From: Planctomycetaceae bacterium
GTDB taxonomy: Bacteria > Planctomycetota > Planctomycetia > Pirellulales > Thermoguttaceae
Direction of reading: 5' to 3'
Assembly (NCBI GenBank): GCA_031282385.1
Contig: JAITDV010000153.1
Location: 1 to 9,108 of the forward strand
DNA: 9,108 nt
Below, in pieces: positions 1 to 4,721 of the stretch. The position numbers were made by a program, and so were the translations under genes. The notes under the pieces are model-generated. The model ran no database searches. It was not told the DNA's origin and was given only the letters and a program-made list of their open reading frames with translations. Each line of letters begins with the position of its first letter. Position 1 is the first letter of the stretch.

Positions 1-1
1 A

Positions 2-109
2 ACATTGACCGGCGGCGCAAATGGTCTTTGCAAACGTGTAGGAATGACAAACTTCGGAATTTGGGGCGCTTTTGGTTCTCGTGATGGCGAAGATTCAGGC
101 GGATTATAA
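2..109 (+). CDS. C-terminal end of a DUF1559 (prepilin-like) protein, partial
   Basis: An open frame enters from the left edge and stops at TAA 107-109, giving 35 residues. The tail FGIWGAFGSRDGEDSGGL resembles the usual ending of planctomycete DUF1559 proteins (pattern 'xxxWRALGSRDGGExxxxx'), a large secreted family with an N-terminal prepilin-type cleavage/methylation signal. Only the tail is visible, so the N-terminal signal cannot be checked. The base composition of 1-110 is clearly richer in G+C than the following intergenic DNA, which supports coding. The downstream small lipoprotein at 750 fits the common DUF1559/lipoprotein pairing. The opposite strand is also open here (147 down to 1) with a proline-rich translation, but it matches nothing I recognise. 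The family call rests on a short tail and is moderate. Confidence 0.55.
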   Translation, partial: TLTGGANGLCKRVGMTNFGIWGAFGSRDGEDSGGL

Positions 110-174
110 ATCGACACAAAAAATATCGTATTAAAACGAATCAGCATTCCAACAATCGAAACAATATATTGTAC

Positions 175-304
175 TCATCATTCTTGATTTTTTGGTTTTT
201 GGGTTTTTAGATAGTATCCAAGTTTGTCGTGTCTCCAAAGTCCATATTGACATTGACAACACCTAAAAAAAGAAAACCTAATGTTAAAGAATAAAGAATG
301 ATGA
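175..304. repeat. 130-bp segment bounded by an 11-bp inverted repeat
   Basis: TCATCATTCTT (175-185) is the exact reverse complement of AAGAATGATGA (294-304). Just inside the arms there is further loose complementarity between a T/G-rich stretch (about 187-211) and an A/C-rich stretch (about 262-282). It could be a decayed small mobile element or an extended 3' hairpin for the upstream gene. It overlaps the left part of the decayed TA-bounded element, so the two readings compete. Confidence 0.35.
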
Positions 305-365
305 ATGAGAACGCACCTTAAAATTTAGCCTGTACCGGTTAATAAAATTTCAAGTGTTAGCAGAT
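281..365 (+). mobile_element. TA-bounded miniature element, decayed copy 0
   Basis: The right end (about 340-365, containing TTCAAGTGTTAGCAGAT, followed by TA at 366-367) matches the right end of the better copies (TTCAAGTGTGAACAGTT followed by TA). Inward of it, GCCTGTACCGGTTAATAAAA corresponds to a shortened version of the core. The left boundary at a TA (279-280) is only a guess because that half has diverged strongly. The central hairpin is lost. Confidence 0.4.
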
Positions 366-427
366 TAAAATCAAATTTGTTTTATTGTTATTTTGCGGAT
401 TCATAATTTTCAATTTGGAGAATTTTA

Positions 428-526
428 AACTGTTCGTACTATAAATTACGTGACTCAAAAGCGTAAAAGCCTGCTTTCCGATAGGTAAGCAGGCGACGGT
501 AAACAAAAATTCAAGTGTGAACAGTT
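428..526 (+). mobile_element. TA-bounded miniature element, copy 1 (99 bp)
   Basis: The copy is flanked by TA at 426-427 and 527-528. It begins AACTGTTCGTACTATAAATT and ends AAGTGTGAACAGTT, so the outer 8 bp (AACTGTTC) are inverted at the two ends apart from one mismatch, with looser complementarity inward. In the centre is a perfect 8-bp stem, GCCTGCTT/AAGCAGGC, around the 10-nt loop TCCGATAGGT. It has no coding capacity. It belongs to the family repeated at 529, 1202, 1535, 1912, 5334 and 6860. It looks like a non-autonomous (MITE-like) element. Confidence 0.75.
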
Positions 527-547
527 TAAACAGTTCACACTTGAATT
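508..547. repeat. 15-bp inverted repeat at the element junction
   Basis: AATTCAAGTGTGAAC (508-522) and GTTCACACTTGAATT (533-547) are exact reverse complements separated by AGTTTAAACA. The palindrome results from two elements lying end to end in opposite orientation. As RNA or single-stranded DNA it would form a strong hairpin. It lacks a following T-run, so it is not a standard intrinsic terminator. Confidence 0.8.
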
Positions 548-629
548 GTCGGTAAGCTTGTGTAGGTTTACCTGATTGAGAACCTGCTTTAACGCAATTA
601 CGCCGTCGAAATTTAATGTGTGTTTTGTA
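529..629 (-). mobile_element. TA-bounded miniature element, copy 1' (101 bp, reversed)
   Basis: This reversed copy starts immediately after the TA that closes copy 1, so the two are head to head and share a TA (527-528). It opens AACAGTTCACACTTGAATT, the reverse complement of the family's right end. At its far end, read on the minus strand, TACAAAACACACATTAAAT resembles the family left end TACTGTTCGTACTATAAAT, and a TA lies at 630-631. The core has drifted: AACCTGC remains but the perfect hairpin is gone. The assignment of the outer half is less sure than the inner half. Confidence 0.6.
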
Positions 630-749
630 TAACAATTCTTTTGCCCGTGAAATTTTTATTGACTTACATTAAAAATTTTTTAGTGATAATTTATGAAAAT
701 TTCGTGGTAAATAGTTACAAAAAATTCTCTTTAACAATTTCAAAAAAAC

Positions 750-1184
750 ATGAAAAAAATTTACATTGTTGTATTGTTGCTGTGTGGTTTATTTGTTTGT
801 GGTTGTGGTCAATCGGGACTTAAAGGTTTGGTAAGTTGTTCAGGAGTTGTTCTCAAAGATGGTAAACCTGTTGAGGGCGTAACCGTAACATTTATTCCAA
901 CCTCAACCGCTTCCGAATCACGCGGCGCAAGTGCAGAAACCGACCCAAACGGCAGATTTCAAGTTACGACGTTGCAATGGCGAGGAATATTGCCTGGTCA
1001 ATATCAGGTAACATTATCGAAACGTGTTACCGAAATAAATCCGGGACAAGAATCGGTACCGGATAATTATAAAGCGGTTACTTACATTGAACAAATGGGC
1101 AAGTACGCCGATCCCAAAGAATCAGGTCTAACCGCCGACGTCCCAAATTCAGGAAACAAAAACTTAAAATTTGAAATAAAATAA
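750..1184 (+). CDS. Small lipoprotein with carboxypeptidase-regulatory (transthyretin-like) fold
   Basis: A 144-residue protein. MKKIYIVVLLLCGLFVCGCGQSG is a short positively charged, then hydrophobic, signal ending in a lipobox-like V-C-G-C, with Cys19 the probable lipidated residue. The mature part (about residues 27-144) has the pattern 'GVVLKDGKPVEGVTVTF', then 'TDPNGRFQVTT' and 'GILPGQYQVTLSK', typical of a single beta-sandwich of the carboxypeptidase-regulatory/transthyretin-like type. Such proteins are exported and anchored to a membrane; no enzyme activity is expected. Planctomycetes often encode one right after a DUF1559 gene, as here (640 bp downstream), but the partner role is unproven. 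No Shine-Dalgarno sequence precedes the ATG at 750. The start is chosen because it gives a complete signal peptide. The gene is followed within 20 bp by a miniature element. Confidence 0.85.
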   Translation: MKKIYIVVLLLCGLFVCGCGQSGLKGLVSCSGVVLKDGKPVEGVTVTFIPTSTASESRGASAETDPNGRFQVTTLQWRGILPGQYQVTLSKRVTEINPGQESVPDNYKAVTYIEQMGKYADPKESGLTADVPNSGNKNLKFEIK

Positions 1185-1201
1185 TTTAAGAGTAACTTCT
1201 A

Positions 1202-1300
1202 TACTGTTCATACTATAAATTGCGTGAATCAAGAGCGTAAAAGCCTGCTTTCCGATAGGTAAGCAGGCGAAGGTAAACGAAACTTAAAGCGTGAACAGTT
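1202..1300 (+). mobile_element. TA-bounded miniature element, copy 2 (99 bp)
   Basis: TA at 1200-1201 and TA at 1301-1302 flank this copy. It starts TACTGTTCATACTATAAATT and ends AAAGCGTGAACAGTT. The core hairpin GCCTGCTT/AAGCAGGC with loop TCCGATAGGT is identical to copy 1. The flanks AACTTC-TA on the left and TA-AAAATTCATTTTGTCCAC on the right join up into a sequence that exists uninterrupted at 4182-4207. This copy is therefore the clearest evidence of insertion with TA duplication. It lies 17 bp after the lipoprotein stop codon. Confidence 0.8.
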
Positions 1301-1362
1301 TAAAAATTCATTTTGTCCACTAATTTTCACGAATTAAATAATTTGTGCAACTTCGTGGATAA
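1301..1362 (+). repeat. Dispersed repeat B, copy 1 (interrupted by element copy 2)
   Basis: The sequence TAAAAATTCATTTTGTCCAC (1301-1320), followed by TAATTTTCACGAATTAAATA and a stretch ending GTGCAACTTCGTGG, matches 4188-4255 closely. The part of the repeat to the left (AACTTCTA, 1194-1201) is separated from it by the inserted element. It has no coding potential that I recognise. Confidence 0.7.
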
Positions 1363-1396
1363 ATAAATTTATTGTCTAAACTTGTCAACCCTGAAA

Positions 1397-1435
1397 TTTT
1401 TGATAATTCTGTAAAAAAATTAGTTTTTAGAAGTT
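1397..1435 (-). repeat. Dispersed repeat B, copy 3 (reversed, diverged)
   Basis: On the minus strand, 1435-1422 reads AACTTCTAAAAACT, identical over 14 bases to 4182-4195. It continues with ATTTT and AATTATCA, which resemble the ATTTTGTCCACGAATTTTCA of the other copies. Similarity fades inward of about 1397. It matters because it is a second uninterrupted example of the sequence split by element copy 2. Confidence 0.5.
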
Positions 1436-1454
1436 GCATTAAGAGGTGCTTCTA

Positions 1455-1516
1455 AGCCGTTCACACTTTAAATTCGTTTACCAACGCAACTATTCATTTC
1501 GTATGTTTTTTATCGG
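1455..1516 (-). mobile_element. TA-bounded miniature element, truncated reversed copy
   Basis: After CTTCTA (1449-1454; TA at 1453-1454), AGCCGTTCACACTTTAAATT and then CGTTTACC (to about 1482) match the reverse complement of the family right end. The rest has lost recognisable similarity and the core hairpin. The far end is placed tentatively at the TA at 1517-1518, followed by ACAATTCT, which also follows copy 1' at 632-639. The inner 30 bp are secure; the outer boundary is not. Confidence 0.45.
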
Positions 1517-1534
1517 TAACAATTCTGTCACCTA

Positions 1535-1634
1535 TACTGTTCGTACTATAAAATTGCGTAACTCGAGATCGCCGAAACCTGCATTCCGATAGCTAGGCAG
1601 GTGGCGGCAAAGGAAATTTAAAGTGTGAACTGTT
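1535..1634 (+). mobile_element. TA-bounded miniature element, copy 3 (100 bp)
   Basis: The copy is flanked by TA at 1533-1534 and 1635-1636, starts TACTGTTCGTACTATAAAAT and ends AAAGTGTGAACTGTT. The core reads ACCTGCAT, loop, AGGCAGGT: relative to copies 1 and 2 the outermost stem pair has changed from G-C to A-T on both sides, so pairing is kept, while one inner pair is mismatched. It is non-coding. Confidence 0.75.
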
Positions 1635-1827
1635 TAAAACTGCGTTTGGTGATTATTGTAATTTTTCAAAAAAATTAACAAATTAGCATAATTTTCAGAA
1701 TTTAATGATAATTTTTTTATTTGTAAATTCTGAATTTTTTTGTCCATTCTGTCAGCAATCTCGTCTGCCATGCGTTTCTTTCTCCTAACCTTTAAACAAT
1801 TGATTGCAGGCGTCCCGTGATTGAAAG

Positions 1828-1842
1828 TTACCGAAGCGGTAA
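1828..1842. other. Small perfect hairpin
   Basis: TTACCG and CGGTAA pair around the loop AAG. It sits directly before the promoter-like sequence at 1843. It has no T-run, so it is unlikely to terminate transcription in either direction. It could be a small protein-binding palindrome at the promoter or chance. Confidence 0.35.
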
Positions 1843-1871
1843 TTGACAAATATTAATTCAATTGATAATAT
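1843..1871 (+). promoter_or_regulatory. Candidate sigma-70-type promoter upstream of the permease
   Basis: TTGACA (1843-1848, perfect -35) is followed 17 bp later by TAATAT (1866-1871, 4 of 6 to TATAAT). An alternative -10, GATAAT (1864-1869), scores better but has 15-bp spacing. The -10 lies inside an inverted repeat, AAATATTA (1848-1855) with TAATATTT (1866-1873). Transcription would start near 1878 and run about 320 nt, through element copy 4, before the permease start. AT-rich DNA gives such matches by chance. Confidence 0.4.
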
Positions 1872-1911
1872 TTACAAAATACGAATTATGCGGAGTTGCT
1901 TTCGTGTTTTA

Positions 1912-2011
1912 AGCTGTTCGCATTTTCAATTTCATGATTCGAGAGCGTAAGAGCTTACTTTTCGATAATGTAAGCAGGCGGCGGTAAATGAAAATTAAAG
2001 TGTGAACAGTT
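1912..2011 (+). mobile_element. TA-bounded miniature element, copy 4 (100 bp)
   Basis: The copy is flanked by TA at 1910-1911 and 2012-2013. It starts AGCTGTTCGCATTTTCAATT and ends AAAGTGTGAACAGTT. The core has changed to GCTTAC ... GTAAGC, a perfect 6-bp stem in a shifted register, with CGATAA kept in the loop. It lies 185 bp upstream of the permease start, so it would be in its untranslated leader if the promoter at 1843 is used. Confidence 0.75.
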
Positions 2012-2196
2012 TAAAAGCGCATTTTGGAAATCAATCTGAATTTAAGTTATTGGATTTTCTACGATGTGTTTTGTGTAGTTTGTAGATTTGGTTGGCTGTT
2101 GTTTGGAGGTAACCGCTTTGTTTTGCCGACGGGATTTTTTTGAAGTGCCGGCGGATTGGCGGTGTGGGTTTCAACAAATTTTTTTGTAAGAGATTT

Positions 2197-4158
2197 ATGG
2201 TAAATGAATATAATATTCCGGATTTTTGGGAATGGATTGGACCGGCAACATTGAATTGGTTTGGGGCGGTATCCATTTTTCTTGCGGCGGCGTTAGCGAT
2301 TAGTGTTTTGCTTTGTTTGATAAGGTATGGATTTCACGGTGCATATATTCCGTTTATCAACGCGGCAGAACGTGCGCTTGCAAATTTGACGTCTTTTTCA
2401 ATTGCGCGTACGTGGGCGGTTGCGCGTTTAACGATTATTGAGTCGTTGCGGGGTCGAGTTGTTTATGTGTTGGCATTATTTCTTGGGCTTCTTCTTTTTG
2501 CGGGTTGGTTTCTGGATCCGCGTGTTGAGGATCCGGCGAAAAGTTATCTTGCGTTTGTGTTGTTTTCGACAATGATACTTGTCATGTTGATGACACTTTT
2601 TCTTAGTTCGTTTAGTTTACCGACGGACATAAAAAACAAGACGATTTTTGCGGTTGTAACTAAACCGGTTCGCGGCAGTGAGATTGTTTTCGGGCGTATT
2701 ATCGGTGTGTCAATTATTGGTACGATAGTTATTATTTTGATGGGTATTGCGAGTTATTTCTTTGTCATAAGTGAACTTCAGCATACGCATGTTCTTACGG
2801 AAAAATCTGATTTGACGCCTGTATCATTGAGTGCGGACAGCAATGAAGACGATCCCAAACGTGTTATTATACGGGGCAGGACACGTGCTGCTAATGGACA
2901 TCGGCATGATGTGGAGATATTGGCAGACGGTACAATTGATGTTTCGGTTGTGAACGGACATAACCATAAGATTACGGCGGAGAAATCTGATTCGTTTACC
3001 CGTTACAATGTAAGTACGGCTCGTGGTTCGTTGCAGGCAAGAATTCCTATTTACGGCAAGTTAAGTTTTCGGGACGGCGACGGCAACGATACAAAAAAAG
3101 GAATTAATGTAGGACACGAATGGGAATATCGTTCATATATCGGCGGCAGAACAAGTGAAACGACAGCGAATGAAGAATCCGCAATTTTTCTTTTTAACAA
3201 TCTAAGAGAATCAATGTTTCCGAAGTCAAAAGATTTATTTCAAAATGGTTTGCCGATAGAGATGACGGTTGGGGTATTTCGGACGGTGAAGGCAAATATT
3301 GAGAAGCCGGTTTATGCAAGTTTATCTGTTCGTAATCCGCAAACAGGATTGACGGTTGAGGTGATGACATTTGGTACGGAGGAGTCGATTACGAAATCGT
3401 TGATTATTCCTTGGAGTATCAGCGGTACGCCGCAGGTTATTCAACGTAAAGGACGCGTCGAAGGGAAATATTATGAGACGCCTAATAGTAAAGATGTGGA
3501 AACGCAACGTAATGATCCGGTATTGAATTCGCGTCGTCAATTTGATTTTTTCAAGGATTTTGTATCTGATGGTCAAGTTGAGATTTGGTTGAAGTGTATT
3601 GATCGTCATCAGTATATTGGAATTGCTCAAGCTGACTTGTACGTGCGTGCGAACAATGCGTCTGTTGAATTAAATTTTGTGAAAGGATTTTATTCAATTT
3701 GGATGCGGATGGTTATTGTTACGGCATTTGGTGTTTTATTTAGTACGTTTTTGAGTGGACCGATTGCGTTGTTGTCAACGATTGGAATTATGATTGCGGG
3801 TTTTTCCAAAGGATTTTTGATGCAAATAGGAATAGGCGACATTCTTGGTGGCGGTCCGTTTGAGTCGTTGTACAGGTTGATGATGCAGCAGAATATGGTA
3901 ACAGATTTGCCAGTCGAGAATTATTCGACAACTTTTATTAAAACTGCTGATTTGATATATGAACGTATCTTTTTGTATCCAATAGGCAGAGCAATTCCTC
4001 CACTTTCAGATTATGGAATTTATGATCTGGCTCTTGTGTCGGGGTTCAATATAACAGCGGGTTGGATTGTGAATCATACGGTAATGACATTTGCTTATGC
4101 TGTACCGATTTTCTTTGTCTCTTATCTGATTTTAAGTAATCGTGAGTTGGCAAAATAA
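2197..4158 (+). CDS. ABC-2-type transporter permease with large extracytoplasmic domain
   Basis: The 653-residue membrane protein starts at ATG 2197. An upstream ATG at 2140 is in frame, but 2197 has AAGAG four bases before it and the extra 19 residues (CRRIGGVGFNKFF...) look non-coding. Hydrophobic segments lie near residues 22-43, 88-107, 117-141, 166-190, 503-521, 522-540 and 624-648. After the third, the cytoplasmic stretch TDIKNKTIFAVVTKPVRGSE and then FGRIIG is the conserved part I associate with planctomycete ABC-2 permeases that need a separate ATPase. Residues about 191-500 form a soluble, probably periplasmic insert with three His-x-His motifs (196/198, 235/237, 255/257). It would move an unknown substrate across the cytoplasmic membrane. 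No ATPase gene is adjacent, which is odd for an ABC system; it may be encoded elsewhere. The substrate cannot be told from sequence. Confidence 0.75.
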   Translation: MVNEYNIPDFWEWIGPATLNWFGAVSIFLAAALAISVLLCLIRYGFHGAYIPFINAAERALANLTSFSIARTWAVARLTIIESLRGRVVYVLALFLGLLLFAGWFLDPRVEDPAKSYLAFVLFSTMILVMLMTLFLSSFSLPTDIKNKTIFAVVTKPVRGSEIVFGRIIGVSIIGTIVIILMGIASYFFVISELQHTHVLTEKSDLTPVSLSADSNEDDPKRVIIRGRTRAANGHRHDVEILADGTIDVSVVNGHNHKITAEKSDSFTRYNVSTARGSLQARIPIYGKLSFRDGDGNDTKKGINVGHEWEYRSYIGGRTSETTANEESAIFLFNNLRESMFPKSKDLFQNGLPIEMTVGVFRTVKANIEKPVYASLSVRNPQTGLTVEVMTFGTEESITKSLIIPWSISGTPQVIQRKGRVEGKYYETPNSKDVETQRNDPVLNSRRQFDFFKDFVSDGQVEIWLKCIDRHQYIGIAQADLYVRANNASVELNFVKGFYSIWMRMVIVTAFGVLFSTFLSGPIALLSTIGIMIAGFSKGFLMQIGIGDILGGGPFESLYRLMMQQNMVTDLPVENYSTTFIKTADLIYERIFLYPIGRAIPPLSDYGIYDLALVSGFNITAGWIVNHTVMTFAYAVPIFFVSYLILSNRELAK

Positions 4159-4181
4159 TTGCCGGTCAACAACTATAAGGA

Positions 4182-4255
4182 AACTTCTAAAAACTCATTT
4201 TGTCCACGAATTTTCACGAAAGATCACAAATTAAATAATTCGTGCAACTTCGTGG
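4182..4255 (+). repeat. Dispersed repeat B, copy 2 (uninterrupted)
   Basis: AACTTCTAAAAACT (4182-4195) runs on into CATTTTGTCCACGAATTTTC, and the repeat ends with a stretch finishing GTGCAACTTCGTGG. Compared with 1194-1362 it lacks the 99-bp miniature element plus one TA, so it represents the empty-site form. It adjoins repeat D directly. Sequences of the 'TTTGTCCACGAATTTTCACGAA' kind seem familiar to me as intergenic filler in several bacterial phyla, but I cannot check that here. Confidence 0.7.
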
Positions 4256-4257
4256 CA

Positions 4258-4340
4258 ATGGGCTGAAAGCCCGACATCATTAGCGTAGGACATCGCCATA
4301 CGAAAATGATAACACAAAATTAGCCCTGAAATGGCGTAAT
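4258..4340 (+). repeat. Dispersed repeat D, left inverted copy
   Basis: The sequence contains GGCTGAAAGCCCGACATCA, TAGCGTAGGACATCGCC, ATACGAAA and CCCTGAAATGGCG. The reverse complement of 4597-4682 contains GGCTGAAAGCCTTGAATCA, TAGCGTAAGGCAACGCC, CTACGAAA and CCCTGAAAGGACG in the same order. The two copies therefore form an imperfect inverted pair with about 256 bp between them. GGCTgaaAGCC at the start is itself a small hairpin. Confidence 0.7.
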
Positions 4341-4368
4341 CATTAAATCTTTTCGATAACCTGTAGGA

Positions 4369-4459
4369 ACCCCCCCCTAATCCCTCCGAAGGAGGGGAAT
4401 TATTCGCCTCCCTCGGAGGCGTCTTCTTATTCCCCTCCTTCGGAAGGGTTAGGGGGGGT
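4369..4459. repeat. C/G-rich long inverted repeat with inner hairpin
   Basis: The left arm (4369-4400: A, eight C, TAAT, then CCCTCCGAAGGAGGGGAAT) pairs with the right arm (4429-4459). The inner 16 bp, ending ATTCCCCTCCTTCGGA on the right arm, are perfect; the outer part has a few mismatches and one length difference. The 28-nt centre carries another hairpin, CGCCTCC-CTC-GGAGGCG (4405-4421). It is far more G+C-rich than its surroundings. It could block or end transcription from both sides between the permease and ubiX, but it lacks classic T-runs. It resembles CCCTCC/GGAGGG intergenic repeats known to me from other bacteria. Confidence 0.8.
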
Positions 4460-4596
4460 CTCGGAGGAGTTAAAGGCGGTTTTTCGTTGTAGGTTTTTTG
4501 TTGCGTTGGTGTATTTTTAGGTTAGAAAAAAGGTCTATTAAATCTATGTGAGACGCAATGCATTGTGTTTTTGGGCATGTTAAATTGAGTTTTGAT

Positions 4597-4682
4597 GTCG
4601 TCCTTTCAGGGGTTGAGTTATAGTGTATTCTTTCGTAGGGCGTTGCCTTACGCTATTGATTCAAGGCTTTCAGCCTTAGTTC
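4597..4682 (-). repeat. Dispersed repeat D, right inverted copy
   Basis: This is the reverse-complement partner of 4258-4340 (shared blocks are listed there). It ends 39 bp before the ubiX start. In one forward frame it translates to a plausible-looking peptide (FRRALPYAIDSRLSALVQ), which explains an apparent short open frame here, but that frame has no signs of being a gene. Confidence 0.7.
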
Positions 4683-4702
4683 AAAAAAACAAACACAAAA
4701 AA

Positions 4703-4721
4703 AACATTCCACTGAAATGTT
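4703..4721 (+). promoter_or_regulatory. Hairpin abutting the ubiX start codon
   Basis: AACATT (4703-4708) and AATGTT (4716-4721) pair around CCACTGA, and the stem ends on the base before ATG 4722. There is no Shine-Dalgarno sequence. If translation starts at ATG 4731 instead, the stem sits where a ribosome-binding site would be. It may be chance, since the stem has only 6 pairs, mostly A-T. Confidence 0.3.

Larger units (their letters stand above)
110..749. other. Intergenic region dominated by palindromic repeats
   Basis: This 640-bp AT-rich stretch holds no convincing gene. It contains an 11-bp inverted repeat (175-185 and 294-304), a decayed copy of the TA-bounded element family (about 281-365), and two full copies head to head (428-526 and 529-629). 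The last 120 bp before the lipoprotein are very A/T-rich. TTGACT at 659-664 could be a -35 box, but the best -10-like sequence (GATAAT, 685-690) lies 20 bp away, which is too far for a confident promoter. Short open frames on either strand here run through the repeats and have no recognisable product. Confidence 0.6.
1185..2196. other. About 1 kb repeat island without a gene
   Basis: This stretch contains three well-preserved TA-bounded elements (1202-1300, 1535-1634, 1912-2011), one truncated reversed copy (from about 1455), two copies of a 'TTTTGTCCAC...CTTCGTGG' repeat (1301-1362 and, reversed and diverged, about 1397-1435), two small hairpins (1828-1842 and 1848-1873) and a promoter-like sequence (1843-1871). 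A minus-strand open frame at 1634-1849 is low-complexity (K/N/L-rich) and looks like translated repeat DNA, not a gene. Bases 2016-2196 just before the permease show nothing recognisable. Confidence 0.65.
4159..4721. other. Intergenic region with nested inverted repeats
   Basis: The gap between the permease and ubiX holds repeat B copy 2 (4182-4255), two inverted copies of repeat D (4258-4340 and 4597-4682) and, between these, a long C/G-rich inverted repeat (4369-4459). About 4460-4596 shows nothing I can identify. An open frame at 4592-4816 starts in repeat D and overlaps the ubiX start in another frame; its first part is translated repeat, so I do not call it a gene. Confidence 0.6.

Noticed and set aside
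1..147. Minus-strand open frame running off the left edge (MLIRFNTIFF..., proline-rich)
   Set aside because: It is the exact antisense of the plus-strand frame that resembles a DUF1559 C-terminus. It matches no family I know and its start lacks a ribosome-binding site.
357..635. Minus-strand open frame of 92 codons
   Set aside because: It reads straight through two miniature elements, so it is translated repeat DNA.
1634..1849. Minus-strand open frame of 71 codons (K/N/L-rich)
   Set aside because: Low-complexity translation of AT-rich repeat-like DNA; it ends at an element boundary and has no recognisable domain.
424..2015. CRISPR array, because a repeated motif recurs
   Set aside because: The repeats are about 100 bp, differ in orientation and are irregularly spaced, with no uniform short repeat/spacer pattern and no cas genes.
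4369..4462. Standard rho-independent terminator for the permease
   Set aside because: The hairpin is strong but far (about 210 bp) from the stop codon and is not followed by a T-run; it fits a dispersed repeat better.
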